From Pontixanthobacter gangjinensis (lineage in GTDB: Bacteria > Pseudomonadota > Alphaproteobacteria > Sphingomonadales > Sphingomonadaceae): 64,000 bases of DNA. The DNA lies in NCBI RefSeq assembly GCF_009827545.1, contig NZ_WTYS01000001.1, positions 1,761,772-1,825,771 of the forward strand. Direction: 5' to 3'. The notes under the pieces are model-generated. The model searched no databases. It had not been told where the DNA came from and saw only the letters and a list, made by a program, of their open reading frames with translations. The translations under genes were made by a program, and so were the position numbers. This document shows, one piece after another, positions 8,618 through 18,370 of the stretch; the first letter of the stretch is position 1, and every line of letters starts with the position of its first letter.

Positions 8618-8992
8618 TTGTTCGACCCATTACAGTATCTCCCGATCTTGATCTTTCTGTTCATCGCAGTCGGATTGTCAGCACTATTTGTGTTCCTGCC
8701 GATGGGCGTTTCCCGCCTGACGGGGGCGCATAAACCTGATGCAGAAAAGCTCAGCGAATATGAATGCGGTTTTCCTGCGTTTGAGGATTCCCGTAGCCGT
8801 TTCGACGTGCGCTTCTATCTTGTCGCAATCCTGTTCATTATCTTCGACCTTGAGGTCGCGTTTCTGTTTCCATGGGCGGTCAGCCTTGAGCAGAGCGGTT
8901 GGGCCGGTTGGATTGGAATGATGATCTTCCTCGCCATTCTCACCGTAGGCTTTGCCTATGAGTGGAAGAAGGGCGCGTTGGAGTGGGAATGA
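8618..8992 (+). CDS. nuoA: NADH-quinone oxidoreductase subunit A
   Basis: 124-aa membrane subunit of complex I with three transmembrane helices. The conserved ECGF motif region ([43 protein letters not shown]) identifies it. The start is taken as the TTG at 8618; no in-frame ATG is available before the first membrane segment and the ribosome site is weak, so the exact start is uncertain. First gene of the nuo operon, ending 1 base before nuoB. Confidence 0.93.
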   Translation: MFDPLQYLPILIFLFIAVGLSALFVFLPMGVSRLTGAHKPDAEKLSEYECGFPAFEDSRSRFDVRFYLVAILFIIFDLEVAFLFPWAVSLEQSGWAGWIGMMIFLAILTVGFAYEWKKGALEWE

Positions 8993-8993
8993 T

Positions 8994-9581
8994 ATGAACA
9001 CGCCAAACACGACAACTCTTGCTGGCCTGACAGCGCAAAGCGGTATTCAAATGCCAACGGCATTGGGCGGCGAAGTGCGCCAGCCTGACGCTGATTATTT
9101 CAAGGCGATGCAAACAGAGGTGAATGACAAGGGTTTCCTTGTCACCAGCACTGAAGATTTGTTCGAATGGGCGCGCACCGGCAGCCTGTGGTGGATGACA
9201 TTCGGCCTCGCTTGCTGTGCGGTCGAGATGATCCATGTGAATATGCCGCGTTATGATATGGAGCGTTTCGGGGTGGCCCCGCGCGCTTCCCCGCGCCAGT
9301 CGGACGTTATGATTGTGGCTGGAACCTTGTGCAACAAAATGGCTCCGGCTTTGCGCAAAGTTTACGATCAGATGTCCAACCCGAAATATGTTATTTCGAT
9401 GGGTAGTTGCGCCAATGGCGGTGGCTACTACCATTACAGCTATTCGGTGGTTCGCGGCTGTGACCGGATTGTGCCCGTGGATATTTACATTCCGGGTTGC
9501 CCTCCGACGGCAGAGGCGCTGCTGTACGGCGTGATGCAATTGCAGCGCAAAATTCGCCGCACCGGCACGGTAGAGCGTTAA
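8994..9581 (+). CDS. nuoB: NADH-quinone oxidoreductase subunit B
   Basis: 195-aa subunit carrying the N2 [4Fe-4S] cluster, the last iron-sulfur centre before quinone. Cluster ligands are visible as the adjacent cysteines of GLACCAVEM, the Cys of [11 protein letters not shown] and the Cys of [13 protein letters not shown]. The ATG at 8994 lies 1 base after the nuoA stop; the frame is open further left but would overlap nuoA. The N-terminal ~45 residues are a variable extension. Followed 1 base later by nuoC. Confidence 0.95.
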   Translation: MNTPNTTTLAGLTAQSGIQMPTALGGEVRQPDADYFKAMQTEVNDKGFLVTSTEDLFEWARTGSLWWMTFGLACCAVEMIHVNMPRYDMERFGVAPRASPRQSDVMIVAGTLCNKMAPALRKVYDQMSNPKYVISMGSCANGGGYYHYSYSVVRGCDRIVPVDIYIPGCPPTAEALLYGVMQLQRKIRRTGTVER

Positions 9582-9582
9582 G

Positions 9583-10398
9583 ATGGCTGTAGTTCACTCC
9601 GCCCCTAAATTCGCTAGCAATGAAGGCGTTCAAGCAACGCTGACTAAAGCAATTGGCGATCATCTGGTCGGCGCTCTCGAAACCCATGACGAGATTTCGT
9701 TCACGGTAAAGCGTGATAGCATCGAAGAAGTTTTGCGCACTTTGCGTGATGAGCATGCTTACCAGCAATTGATCGAAATTGCCGGTGTTGACTATCCTGA
9801 GCGCGATGAGCGTTTCGAAGTCGTTTATATGCTGCTCAGCTTAACCAAAAATCACCGGATTATGGTCAAGCTTTCCGCGTCTGAAGACACTCCGGTTCCA
9901 ACCGTGACCACGCTTTGGCCGAATGCAGGCTGGTTAGAGCGCGAAGTCTTCGACATGTATGGCGTATTGTTCGACGGGAACACAGATTTGCGCCGGATTT
10001 TGACCGATTACGGATTTGAAGGCCACCCCTTCCGCAAAGATTTCCCGCTCACGGGCTATACCGAGCTACGCTATTCTGAAGAGGAAAAGCGGGTCGTTTA
10101 CGAGCCGGTTGAGCTTGCACAGGATTTGCGCCAGTTCGATTTCATGAGCCCATGGGAAGGCGCAGAATATGTGCTGCCGGGTGACGAGAAGTTCGAGGCG
10201 CCAGACGTAGACAAGCCCAAGACGACTGGCACTCCGGCGAAAACCGGTGCTGGTCCAAAGGCGGAGGCCAAGGCTGAGAAAAAGGTCAGCCCCAAGGGGC
10301 CTGCGAAAAAGAAGGTGCCGGCCAAGAAGCCTGCAGCCAAGAAAAAGCCAGCGACCAAGAAGCCAGGCAGCAAGCCGAAAGGCGGTAAATCGTCATGA
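9583..10398 (+). CDS. nuoC: NADH-quinone oxidoreductase subunit C with Lys/Ala/Pro-rich tail
   Basis: 271-aa peripheral-arm subunit (30-kDa type). The family signature [10 protein letters not shown] ([16 protein letters not shown]) and [14 protein letters not shown] identify it. The core ends near residue 206; residues 207-271 form a low-complexity, strongly basic tail built of Lys, Ala, Pro and Gly ([19 protein letters not shown]). Standard NuoC proteins are about 200 aa, so the tail is extra. It may bind nucleic acid, membrane surface or partner proteins, none of which the sequence proves. The stop overlaps the nuoD start by 4 bases. Confidence 0.95.
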   Translation: MAVVHSAPKFASNEGVQATLTKAIGDHLVGALETHDEISFTVKRDSIEEVLRTLRDEHAYQQLIEIAGVDYPERDERFEVVYMLLSLTKNHRIMVKLSASEDTPVPTVTTLWPNAGWLEREVFDMYGVLFDGNTDLRRILTDYGFEGHPFRKDFPLTGYTELRYSEEEKRVVYEPVELAQDLRQFDFMSPWEGAEYVLPGDEKFEAPDVDKPKTTGTPAKTGAGPKAEAKAEKKVSPKGPAKKKVPAKKPAAKKKPATKKPGSKPKGGKSS

Positions 10399-11606
10399 GC
10401 ATGCAACTCGAACAATCGCCCACCACTGGCGATGAAGTCATTTCCAATTACACGCTCAATTTTGGGCCTCAGCACCCTGCGGCGCATGGCGTTTTGCGGA
10501 TGGTGATGGAGCTTGATGGGGAGATTATCGAACGGATCGACCCCCATATCGGCCTGCTCCATCGCGGCACCGAGAAGCTGATCGAGCATAAGACTTACCT
10601 GCAAGCGCTCCCATATTTTGACCGGCTCGATTATTGTTCTCCGTTGTGTCAGGAGCATTCCTACGTTCTCGCAATCGAGAAAATGCTGAATGTCGAAGTG
10701 CCCGAACGCGCCCAATATCTGCGAGTGTTGTTTGCAGAGCTAACCCGTATTTCCAACCACATGCTCAACATTGGTGCTCATGTCATGGATGTGGGCGCGA
10801 TGACGCCTAATCTGTGGGTGTTTGAACTGCGCGAAGACTGCATGAATTTCTTTGAGCGTGCCTCTGGTGCGCGGATGCATTCGGCGTGGTTCCGCCCCGG
10901 CGGTGTGCATCAGGATGTGCCGCTGAAATTGCTCACCGATATTGGTGACTGGATTGATGGCCGTCTGCCCGAATTGTTCGGCGATGCGATGAGCCTTGTG
11001 ATCGACAACCGCATTTTTAAACAGCGCAATGTCGATATCGCCGTGGTTAGCAAGGAGGACGCGATTGCATGGGGCTTCTCTGGCCCCCTTATCCGCGCCG
11101 CTGGCGTTCCGTGGGATCTGCGCAAATCGCAGCCCTATGATGTCTATGACCGGATGGATTTTGACATCCCCGTCGGCACCAATTCGGATTGCTATGACCG
11201 CTTCATGGTCCGCGTTCAGGAAGTTTATCAATCGGCGCGCATTATCAAGCAATGCATCGCCGAAATGCCTGAAGGCCCGATTGCCAGCGATGACCGCAAA
11301 GTTTCCCCGCCGAAACGCGGCGAGATGAAGCAGAGCATGGAAGCGCTGATCCACCACTTCAAACTCTACACAGAGGGCTTCCACGTTCCCGCCGGCGAAG
11401 TTTATGTCGCGACCGAAAGCCCCAAGGGGGAATTCGGCGTCTATCTAGTCGCCGATGGCAGCAACAAACCATACCGTTGCAAAATCCGCCCGACCGCGTT
11501 TTCGCACCTGCAAGCAATGGACTTCATGTGCAAAGGCCACATGCTTCCGGATGCGACAGCTATTTTGGGCGCGATTGATGTTGTTTTCGGGGAGTGTGAC
11601 CGGTGA
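10395..11606 (+). CDS. nuoD: NADH-quinone oxidoreductase subunit D
   Basis: 403-aa 49-kDa-type subunit that forms the quinone cavity with NuoB. Signatures: [36 protein letters not shown] and the C-terminal FGECDR. Conserved His and Tyr residues that line the quinone site lie in QHPAAHG and in RLDYCSPL. Length is normal. ATG overlaps the nuoC stop by 4 bases. Its own stop is overlapped by the GTG of a small membrane ORF rather than by nuoE, the first break in canonical nuo gene order. Confidence 0.96.
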   Translation: MSMQLEQSPTTGDEVISNYTLNFGPQHPAAHGVLRMVMELDGEIIERIDPHIGLLHRGTEKLIEHKTYLQALPYFDRLDYCSPLCQEHSYVLAIEKMLNVEVPERAQYLRVLFAELTRISNHMLNIGAHVMDVGAMTPNLWVFELREDCMNFFERASGARMHSAWFRPGGVHQDVPLKLLTDIGDWIDGRLPELFGDAMSLVIDNRIFKQRNVDIAVVSKEDAIAWGFSGPLIRAAGVPWDLRKSQPYDVYDRMDFDIPVGTNSDCYDRFMVRVQEVYQSARIIKQCIAEMPEGPIASDDRKVSPPKRGEMKQSMEALIHHFKLYTEGFHVPAGEVYVATESPKGEFGVYLVADGSNKPYRCKIRPTAFSHLQAMDFMCKGHMLPDATAILGAIDVVFGECDR

Positions 11607-11857
11607 GGGCGTTTTTTACTGTCCGGAGGTGGGTCGATAAGACATGGTTGAATGCCACTATGCCTGGAGCCGTCGTCCTACTACCGGTTCCCGTAATTTT
11701 GTTGATAGGATCGATATTTAGGCATGTTCCGATCGTATTTGTAGGTTCCGTATTCTTTGCAGCAACTTGGTGTCTCTTCACTCTATCTCGGATATACTCG
11801 CTGAGGAAAATAAGCCATTTGGACAAGAAAGCAGTTCGGGAACATCTCAATGGCTGA
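11603..11857 (+). CDS. Small membrane ORF embedded between nuoD and nuoE
   Basis: 84-aa open frame starting with a GTG that overlaps the nuoD stop (GTGA) and ending 8 bases inside nuoE. Two hydrophobic segments are visible ([17 protein letters not shown], about residues 23-39, and [18 protein letters not shown], about 44-61) followed by a basic tail ([17 protein letters not shown]). No family recognised. Overlaps on both sides suggest translational coupling inside the operon. Base composition looks more AT-rich than the flanking nuo genes, which could mean a recently acquired or fast-evolving gene. Expression is unproven. Confidence 0.55.
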   Translation: MRAFFTVRRWVDKTWLNATMPGAVVLLPVPVILLIGSIFRHVPIVFVGSVFFAATWCLFTLSRIYSLRKISHLDKKAVREHLNG

Positions 11858-12518
11858 TCGTCACCTCGCACCTGATACGCCGGAACTTCGTGCTCGTTGG
11901 AGCTCTTTTGCTTGGACGAAAGAGAACAAGGCGAAGGCGGATTACCACATCGCGAAATATCCCGAAGGCCGCCAGAAATCAGCGGTGATGCCGCTGCTTG
12001 ATCTGGCTCAGCGTCAGGTTGGCGAAGAGACCGATACGCAGGGCTGGTTGCCATTGCCGGTGATGGAATATGTCGCGAAATATCTCGATATGCCGGTCAT
12101 CCGCGTGGTCGAAGTCGCAACATTCTATTTCATGTATAACCTTGTTCCGGTGGGCAAATTCCACGTGCAAGTATGCGGCACGACGCCGTGCATGCTGCGC
12201 GGCAGCGACGACATCATCTCCGCCTGTAAAAAACGCGGAATGGAGAAGGGCAAAGTTTCGGCTGACGGGCTTTGGACGCTGACCGAAGTCGAGTGCATGG
12301 GCAATTGCGCCACCGCACCGATGGTCCAGATTAACGACGGCAATTACGAAGATCTGACCGTAGACCGCCTCGACGCGGTGCTGGATGCGCTGGCCGCTGG
12401 CGGCACTCCGAAAGAAGGCACGCAGGAGCCGGGCCGTCATACGTCCGAGCCATCGGGCGGCGCGACAACGCTGAAAGATATGGTCAAGGCGAACCACGAT
12501 TACCGGGGGGATTGGTGA
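11850..12518 (+). CDS. nuoE: NADH-quinone oxidoreductase subunit E
   Basis: 222-aa 24-kDa-type subunit with the N1a [2Fe-2S] cluster. Ligands: CGTTPCMLRGS (two cysteines) and VECMGNCATAPM (two cysteines), with the thioredoxin-like fold of the family. The N-terminal RWSSFAWTKENKAKADYHIAKYP and helical bundle are typical. The last ~40 residues are a Gly/Thr-rich extension ending in NHDYRGDW. The stop overlaps by one base the ATG of a 46-codon ORF. Confidence 0.95.
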   Translation: MADRHLAPDTPELRARWSSFAWTKENKAKADYHIAKYPEGRQKSAVMPLLDLAQRQVGEETDTQGWLPLPVMEYVAKYLDMPVIRVVEVATFYFMYNLVPVGKFHVQVCGTTPCMLRGSDDIISACKKRGMEKGKVSADGLWTLTEVECMGNCATAPMVQINDGNYEDLTVDRLDAVLDALAAGGTPKEGTQEPGRHTSEPSGGATTLKDMVKANHDYRGDW

Positions 12519-12658
12519 TGAGCTATGCCACAATAATCATCGCGCTGGTTCTTGCCTTCATAGCCTATAAGGTTCTGGCAGGCATGGTGAAATTTGCCGT
12601 GATCGCTGCCATTATTATTGCCGCTGGCTTTGCATATTCGCAGGGGATGCTCGCATGA
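12518..12658 (+). CDS. 46-aa membrane miniprotein ORF between nuoE and nuoF
   Basis: Short open frame starting [19 protein letters not shown] and ending SQGMLA, 46 aa. Its ATG shares one base with the nuoE stop (TGATGA) and its stop overlaps the nuoF ATG by 4 bases (ATGA). Nearly the whole product is hydrophobic: two membrane segments (about residues 4-17 and 24-40) joined by a short loop with a lysine on each side ([10 protein letters not shown]). It fills the entire gap between nuoE and nuoF with no unused bases, which argues for real translation. No named family is known to me; it could be an accessory or assembly peptide of complex I (inference). Confidence 0.6.
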   Translation: MSYATIIIALVLAFIAYKVLAGMVKFAVIAAIIIAAGFAYSQGMLA

Positions 12659-13950
12659 GTCTCCAAGATAAAGACCGCATTTTCACCAATCTTTACGGCT
12701 TCCAGGATTGGGGCCTAAAGGCAGCGCAAAAGCGCGGCGACTGGGACAAGACCAAGGCCATTATGGCCAAGGGACAGGATTCGATCATCGACGAGATGAA
12801 AGCATCGGGCCTGCGCGGACGCGGCGGGGCGGGTTTTCCGACTGGTCTCAAATGGTCGTTTATGCCCAAGGAATCGAAAGATGGTCGTCCAAGCTTCCTC
12901 GTCATCAATGCCGATGAATCCGAGCCGGGTTCTTGCAAAGACCGCGAGATAATCCGTCACGATCCGCATAAGCTGATCGAAGGCGCATTGATCGCCGGTT
13001 ACGCGATGCGTGCGCGCGCCGCCTATATCTACATTCGCGGCGAATATATCCGCGAAGCCGAAACTCTGCAAAAGGCGATCGACGAGGCCTATGCCGCCGG
13101 TTTGATCGGCAAAAATGCCAGCAAATCGGGCTATGATTTCGACGTGTTCATGCACCGCGGTGCGGGCGCGTATATTTGCGGCGAAGAAACAGCGATGATC
13201 GAAAGCCTTGAAGGCAAAAAGGGTCAGCCCCGCCTGAAGCCTCCATTCCCGGCGGGCGCCGGTCTTTATGGTTGCCCGACTACGGTCAACAATGTTGAAT
13301 CGATCGCGGTCGTGCCAACAATCCTGCGGCGCGGCGCGAGCTGGTTTTCCAGCTTCGGCAATGAAGGCAATCACGGAACCAAGCTGTTCCAGATCAGCGG
13401 CCATGTCGAAAAGCCATGCGTTGTCGAAGAAGAAATGGGCATCCCGTTCAAGGAATTGATAGAGAAGCACTGCGGCGGCATCACCGGCGGATGGGACAAT
13501 CTGCTTGCGGTCATTCCCGGCGGATCTTCGGTGCCGCTGGTTCCAGCGCATGACATTATTGACGCGCCAATGGATTTCGACGGCTTGAAAGCGGTCGGGT
13601 CGGGTCTAGGCACGGCGGCGGTTATCGTGATGGACAAGTCGACCGACATCGTCCGTGCCATTTCGCGGCTTTCCTATTTTTATAAGCATGAATCATGCGG
13701 CCAATGCACCCCATGCCGTGAAGGCACTGGCTGGATGTGGCGCATGATGGAACGCCTGCGGGTTGGCGATGCAGAGATCGACGAGATCGACATGCTGCAA
13801 CAAGTGACCAAGCAGGTCGAAGGCCACACGATTTGCGCGCTCGGCGATGCGGCAGCTTGGCCAATTCAGGGTCTGATCAAGCACTTCCGCCCTGAACTTG
13901 AACGCCGCATTCACGAGCATAACGCAAGCTTCTCGGAGGCGGCGGAATGA
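12655..13950 (+). CDS. nuoF: NADH-quinone oxidoreductase subunit F (NADH/FMN-binding)
   Basis: 431-aa 51-kDa-type subunit where NADH is oxidised. FMN/NADH-binding motifs: [35 protein letters not shown] and [14 protein letters not shown]3 [4Fe-4S] ligands: the three cysteines of [12 protein letters not shown] plus the Cys in HTICALGDA. Length and order match the family. Starts inside the stop of the 46-codon ORF and its own stop overlaps the next ORF by 4 bases. Confidence 0.96.
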   Translation: MSLQDKDRIFTNLYGFQDWGLKAAQKRGDWDKTKAIMAKGQDSIIDEMKASGLRGRGGAGFPTGLKWSFMPKESKDGRPSFLVINADESEPGSCKDREIIRHDPHKLIEGALIAGYAMRARAAYIYIRGEYIREAETLQKAIDEAYAAGLIGKNASKSGYDFDVFMHRGAGAYICGEETAMIESLEGKKGQPRLKPPFPAGAGLYGCPTTVNNVESIAVVPTILRRGASWFSSFGNEGNHGTKLFQISGHVEKPCVVEEEMGIPFKELIEKHCGGITGGWDNLLAVIPGGSSVPLVPAHDIIDAPMDFDGLKAVGSGLGTAAVIVMDKSTDIVRAISRLSYFYKHESCGQCTPCREGTGWMWRMMERLRVGDAEIDEIDMLQQVTKQVEGHTICALGDAAAWPIQGLIKHFRPELERRIHEHNASFSEAAE

Positions 13951-14615
13951 GGCTTCTTTCGGTCAAATTAATTGCAGCAACGTCACTGACCTGTGTTGTA
14001 GCGTCTCCGGCAATCGCACAGCCGCGCCCGATGGAACGTAGTATCGAGCGCCAGCGCGAAGCCGTGGCGGCTTGGACGACTTGTATTGCGGACGAGCAAA
14101 CCGAAGACGTCGAGGCTATGTTGGTGCTTGATTTTGAAGGCGAAGAATATCGCAAGCGCATCGGAGAGTTGAGCGAAACGCGAGTGTCCAGTGAATGTTT
14201 CGAAGCGATGCCCCGTGCTTATCGCCGTATAAAGCTCGGCGGCCTACCATTTGCTGGCGGTTTGGCAGAGCAACTGCTGAAAGCGGACAATACGCCGCTG
14301 ATTAATCGCCTGTCGATGGCGGCAATTGGCCCGGCTGCACAGACTTTTTCTTACACGGATGCAATCGCAATGTGCACTGTGAGAGGCGCGCCAAATCTGG
14401 TGGCCGCGTTGTTTGACTCCGAAGTCAATTCGGACAATGAAATCGCTGCGGCTGACGCTCTCGTCCCAGTCACGGCATATTGCACTGTAGGCAAGCGCAA
14501 GTTCGAAGCGAGCGCTTTCGGGTTGCGTTCCATGCTTGCAACAGCGTCCTACAGGCTCTTGGCTGCTCAGGACAGCGTAGAGGCGATTGAAAATGTTGCC
14601 GAGGCAGCCGAATGA
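13947..14615 (+). CDS. Predicted secreted protein embedded in the nuo operon, function unknown
   Basis: 222 aa with a Sec signal peptide ([17 protein letters not shown], cleavage likely after PAIA/Q near residue 24). The mature part has four cysteines (C46, C84, C143, C179) that could form two disulfides, and is otherwise mixed alpha-helical. The ATG overlaps the nuoF stop by 4 bases and the stop overlaps the next small ORF by 4 bases, so it is translationally coupled inside the complex I operon. No family recognised. Complex I itself has no periplasmic soluble subunit in bacteria, so its role there is open. Confidence 0.7.
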   Translation: MRLLSVKLIAATSLTCVVASPAIAQPRPMERSIERQREAVAAWTTCIADEQTEDVEAMLVLDFEGEEYRKRIGELSETRVSSECFEAMPRAYRRIKLGGLPFAGGLAEQLLKADNTPLINRLSMAAIGPAAQTFSYTDAIAMCTVRGAPNLVAALFDSEVNSDNEIAAADALVPVTAYCTVGKRKFEASAFGLRSMLATASYRLLAAQDSVEAIENVAEAAE

Positions 14616-14818
14616 AAAGCGCGCTGGTCTTTTACTTTCTTGCCGCGCTGTTCCTCGGGTTTGGCGGGTATATGCTGATAGAGGCCAAGCCGGCGGCAGA
14701 GGCTGGTGAGATATCGACTTTTGAATTTGTTATGCGCGGTGCCGGGCCGCTGATTATGGCTCTCGCCATGATCTTCTTTGCCCGCAACGTCCGTGCGAAA
14801 AGCGGGAATGCGGAATAA
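14612..14818 (+). CDS. 68-aa two-helix membrane protein before nuoG
   Basis: Small protein with two hydrophobic segments, SALVFYFLAALFLGFGGYML (about 3-22) and PLIMALAMIFFA (about 46-57), joined by an acidic loop and ending in a basic tail (RNVRAKSG). Its ATG overlaps the stop of the secreted-protein gene by 4 bases and its last base is the first base of the nuoG ATG. No family recognised. Coupling at both ends makes translation likely. Confidence 0.65.
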   Translation: MKSALVFYFLAALFLGFGGYMLIEAKPAAEAGEISTFEFVMRGAGPLIMALAMIFFARNVRAKSGNAE

Positions 14819-16827
14819 TGCCTAAAGTCACAGTAGACGGACAGGAAATTGAAGTTCCCGCAGGCGCGACCGTGTTGCAGGCGTGCGAGCTGGCAGGAAA
14901 GGAAATCCCGCGTTTCTGCTATCACGAGCGGCTGAGCATTGCGGGCAATTGCCGCATGTGTCTGGTCGAAGTGAAGCCGGGACCGCCCAAGCCGCAAGCA
15001 AGCTGCGCTCTGCCTGCAGCCGATGGCCAAGAAATCCGCACCGACAGCCAAATGGTCAAGACCGCACGCGAAGGCGTGATGGAATTCCTGTTAATTAACC
15101 ACCCGCTCGATTGCCCTATTTGCGATCAGGGCGGAGAGTGCGATTTACAGGATCAGTCGGTTGCCTATGGGCGCGGATCATCCCGCTATGACGCGAATAA
15201 GCGCGCCGTGACCGAGAAATATATGGGGCCGCTGATCAAAACAGCGATGACCCGCTGTATCCACTGCACCCGCTGCGTTCGCTTTAGCGAGGAAATCGCC
15301 GGTGTGGACGAAATCGGCGCGCTGTACCGCGGTGAGGACATGCAGATCACCACCTATCTGGAACAGGCCGCGACGCATGAATTGAGCGCGAATGTGATTG
15401 ATTTGTGTCCAGTTGGCGCTCTGACTTCGCGTCCATACGCATTTGAAGCGCGGCCTTGGGAGCTGAAAAAGACGCTCAGCATCGACGTGTCTGATGCGGT
15501 CGGCGCGAATATCCGGCTCGACAGCCGCGGCCGCGAAGTTATGCGCGCCTTGCCGCGGATCAATGATGATGTGAACGAGGAATGGCTGTCTGATAAGGGC
15601 CGCTACATGGTCGATGGCCTAACCAAACGCCGACTCGACAAAGTGTTCATGAGGAAGAGCGGCAAGCTGACAGAATCCAGTTGGGACGAGGCATTCAAGG
15701 CCATTGCCAAAGCCAAACCGGGCAAGTCGATTGCAGCGGTCGCAGGCGATATGGTCGATTGCGAGACAATGTTCGCGGCCAAGGCGCTGCTCGGCGCTAT
15801 GGGCAGCAAACTGCTCGAAGGTCGTCAGACCGGCATGGATTATGATGTATCGAATTTGGCTGCGGTCAATTTCAACACGGGCTTTGCCAACCTGGAAACT
15901 GCTGATGCGATTTTGATCGTGGGAAGCAATATCCGCCATGAGGCTGCTTTGGTGAATGTTCGCCTGCGTAAAGCTGTGAAGAGCGGCGCGAAAATCTTCA
16001 TTGTCGGCCCGGATTGGGATCCGACCTATCCGGCTGAATATCTGGGTGAAGACTTGTCGGTACTGAATAAAATCCCCAAATCTCTCGGTGATGCAATGAA
16101 GGCGGCGGAGCGTCCTGCAGTTATTCTCGGCGGTGCGGCGTTGGCGCAAGGCGCGCTCGGTGCGGCGCTCAAGCTGACCGACAAGTTCAAACTGGTTAAA
16201 GACAATTGGAACGGCTTCAACGTGCTACATTTCTCGGCAGCACGGATGGGTGGTTTGATGCTTGGATATGCGCAGAAAAACGGCATGGCAGATATCACCA
16301 TGGCGAAACCCAAAGTGGTGCTGTCGCTTGGCGCGGATGAGATGGATTTCGAGCCGTTTGCTGATGCGCTGAAGGTTTATATCGGCCATCACGGAGATAA
16401 GGGTGCGCATGCGGCGGATATCATCCTGCCAGCTGCGTCCTATGCCGAGAAAGACGGAACTTACGTCAACACTGAAGGGCGTGTGCAATTCGCTGAGAAG
16501 GCCGTGTTTGCGCCGGGTGATGCGCGTGAAGACTGGACGATCCTGCGCGCGCTTGCGGATGCGCTGGGCGTGAGTGTCGGGTTCGACAGCTTCGCCGAAT
16601 TGCAAAGCGCGATGATCACCGCTGTTCCGGCGTTGGGCGAAGAAGGTTTGGCTGATTTTGGTGACCTTCCAAAAGCTGACCCGAAAGCCAAAGCGGAGGG
16701 CGCAATTGCAGCCTATCCGATCAAGGATTTCTACCTCACCAACCCCATCGCCCGCGCAAGCGCGGTGATGCAGCAATGTTCAGCGGAACTGCTCCACGGT
16801 GATGAAGTGCGGGAGGCGGCAGAATGA
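14818..16827 (+). CDS. nuoG: NADH-quinone oxidoreductase subunit G
   Basis: 669-aa 75-kDa-type subunit that relays electrons through several Fe-S clusters. N1b [2Fe-2S]: CYHERLSIAGNCRMCLVEV. His-coordinated N5: HPLDCPICDQGGECDLQD. N4: CIHCTRCVRFSEE with a later Cys in IDLCPVGALT. The C-terminal half is the molybdopterin-oxidoreductase-like domain without its cofactor. Starts at the last base of the preceding small ORF and overlaps nuoH by 4 bases. Confidence 0.96.
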   Translation: MPKVTVDGQEIEVPAGATVLQACELAGKEIPRFCYHERLSIAGNCRMCLVEVKPGPPKPQASCALPAADGQEIRTDSQMVKTAREGVMEFLLINHPLDCPICDQGGECDLQDQSVAYGRGSSRYDANKRAVTEKYMGPLIKTAMTRCIHCTRCVRFSEEIAGVDEIGALYRGEDMQITTYLEQAATHELSANVIDLCPVGALTSRPYAFEARPWELKKTLSIDVSDAVGANIRLDSRGREVMRALPRINDDVNEEWLSDKGRYMVDGLTKRRLDKVFMRKSGKLTESSWDEAFKAIAKAKPGKSIAAVAGDMVDCETMFAAKALLGAMGSKLLEGRQTGMDYDVSNLAAVNFNTGFANLETADAILIVGSNIRHEAALVNVRLRKAVKSGAKIFIVGPDWDPTYPAEYLGEDLSVLNKIPKSLGDAMKAAERPAVILGGAALAQGALGAALKLTDKFKLVKDNWNGFNVLHFSAARMGGLMLGYAQKNGMADITMAKPKVVLSLGADEMDFEPFADALKVYIGHHGDKGAHAADIILPAASYAEKDGTYVNTEGRVQFAEKAVFAPGDAREDWTILRALADALGVSVGFDSFAELQSAMITAVPALGEEGLADFGDLPKADPKAKAEGAIAAYPIKDFYLTNPIARASAVMQQCSAELLHGDEVREAAE

Positions 16828-17870
16828 CCGAATTCTTCCAATATCTCGGCCTGAATTATGAATGGTCGTGGTTTTTGGCCACGCTTTCGGGCGTGTTGCT
16901 GATTGCGTTGCCGCTGATGCTCAGCGTGGCGATGATCATTTATACTGACCGCAAAATTTGGGCCGCGATTAACCTCAGGCGCGGGCCCAACGTGGTCGGG
17001 CCGTTTGGTCTGCTGCAAAGCTTTGCCGACGGGTTGAAAGTGTTCCTGCAGGAAACCATCGTGCCGAGCGCGGCGAATAGGGGCTTGTTCCTGATTGCGC
17101 CGATCCTGACATTCTCGGTTGCTTTGCTGTCATGGGCAGTGGTGCCGTTCAGCGCGACTGCGGTGCTGGCGGACATCAATGTCGGGTTGCTCTATATCCT
17201 CGCGATCAGTTCGTTGGGGGTTTACGGTGTGGTGATTTCAGGTTGGGCGTCCAACTCCAAATATCCGTTCTTCTCCGCAATGCGCGCCGCCGCACAGATG
17301 ATTTCCTACGAAGTCTCGATCGGTTTCATTCTGGTGTGCGTGGTGTTGTTTGCCGGATCTTTCAATTTGAACGAAATTATCATGGCGCAAAAGGGCTTCG
17401 GACTTGGCGTGATCAATGCCTATGTCGTTCACCCGCTGCTGTTCCCGATGTGGGTAATGTTTTTCATTTCCAGCCTCGCAGAAACCGCGCGCGTGCCGTT
17501 CGATTTGACCGAGGCCGAGTCCGAACTCGTCGCCGGTTATCAGACCGAATACAGCTCGATGAGCTTCGCACTGTTCTGGCTGGGTGAATATGCCAACATT
17601 CTGCTGATGTGCATGCTCAATGCGATTCTGTTCTTCGGCGGGTGGTTGCCACCGTTCGACTGGGAGCCGCTCTATCTGATCCCTGGCATCGTGTGGATTT
17701 TGCTGAAGACGTTCATCTTCTTCTTCATGTTCAGCTGGGTCATGGCGACCGTTCCGCGTTACCGTTATGACCAGCTGATGCGGCTTGGTTGGAAAGTGTT
17801 CCTGCCGATCAGCCTTGGTTTTGTGGTGGTGATCAGTTTCTATATGATGGTCACGGAGTATGCGGCATGA
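16824..17870 (+). CDS. nuoH: NADH-quinone oxidoreductase subunit H
   Basis: 348-aa membrane subunit with about eight transmembrane helices; it links the peripheral arm to the proton-pumping arm and closes the quinone tunnel. Signatures: [19 protein letters not shown] and [19 protein letters not shown] followed by [22 protein letters not shown] overlaps nuoG by 4 bases and the stop overlaps nuoI by 4 bases. Confidence 0.96.
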   Translation: MTEFFQYLGLNYEWSWFLATLSGVLLIALPLMLSVAMIIYTDRKIWAAINLRRGPNVVGPFGLLQSFADGLKVFLQETIVPSAANRGLFLIAPILTFSVALLSWAVVPFSATAVLADINVGLLYILAISSLGVYGVVISGWASNSKYPFFSAMRAAAQMISYEVSIGFILVCVVLFAGSFNLNEIIMAQKGFGLGVINAYVVHPLLFPMWVMFFISSLAETARVPFDLTEAESELVAGYQTEYSSMSFALFWLGEYANILLMCMLNAILFFGGWLPPFDWEPLYLIPGIVWILLKTFIFFFMFSWVMATVPRYRYDQLMRLGWKVFLPISLGFVVVISFYMMVTEYAA

Positions 17871-18355
17871 GCAATCTCACCTACCTCATCAAGAGTTTCA
17901 CCCTGTGGGAGTTCGTCAAGGCCCACTGGCTGACCTTGAAGTATTTCGTCAAGCCCAAGGTGACGATCAACTATCCGTTCGAGAAGAACCCGCTGTCCCC
18001 GCGTTTTCGGGGGGAGCATGCCCTGCGCCGCTATCCCAATGGGGAAGAGCGCTGCATCGCGTGTAAGTTGTGCGAAGCGGTGTGTCCGGCTCAGGCGATA
18101 ACTATCGAATCTGAACCGCGCGATGATGGCAGCCGCCGCACGACTCGGTATGACATCGATATGACCAAATGCATCTATTGCGGCTTCTGTCAGGAAGCCT
18201 GCCCGGTTGATGCCGTGGTCGAGGGGCCGAATTTCGAATACGCAACCGAAACTCGCGAAGAATTGCTTTACGACAAAGCGAAATTACTGGCGAACGGGGA
18301 CAAGTGGGAGCGCGCGATTGCCGCAAACCTTGAAGCCGATGCGCCGTATCGTTAG
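17867..18355 (+). CDS. nuoI: NADH-quinone oxidoreductase subunit I
   Basis: 162-aa ferredoxin-like subunit with two [4Fe-4S] clusters (N6a, N6b). Both cysteine sets are intact: [16 protein letters not shown] and [16 protein letters not shown]. The ATG at 17867 overlaps the nuoH stop by 4 bases; the frame is open further left but only inside nuoH. The N-terminal [17 protein letters not shown] is typical of the family. Confidence 0.96.
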   Translation: MSNLTYLIKSFTLWEFVKAHWLTLKYFVKPKVTINYPFEKNPLSPRFRGEHALRRYPNGEERCIACKLCEAVCPAQAITIESEPRDDGSRRTTRYDIDMTKCIYCGFCQEACPVDAVVEGPNFEYATETREELLYDKAKLLANGDKWERAIAANLEADAPYR

Positions 18356-18370
18356 GGGCCGCGCAAGCTG

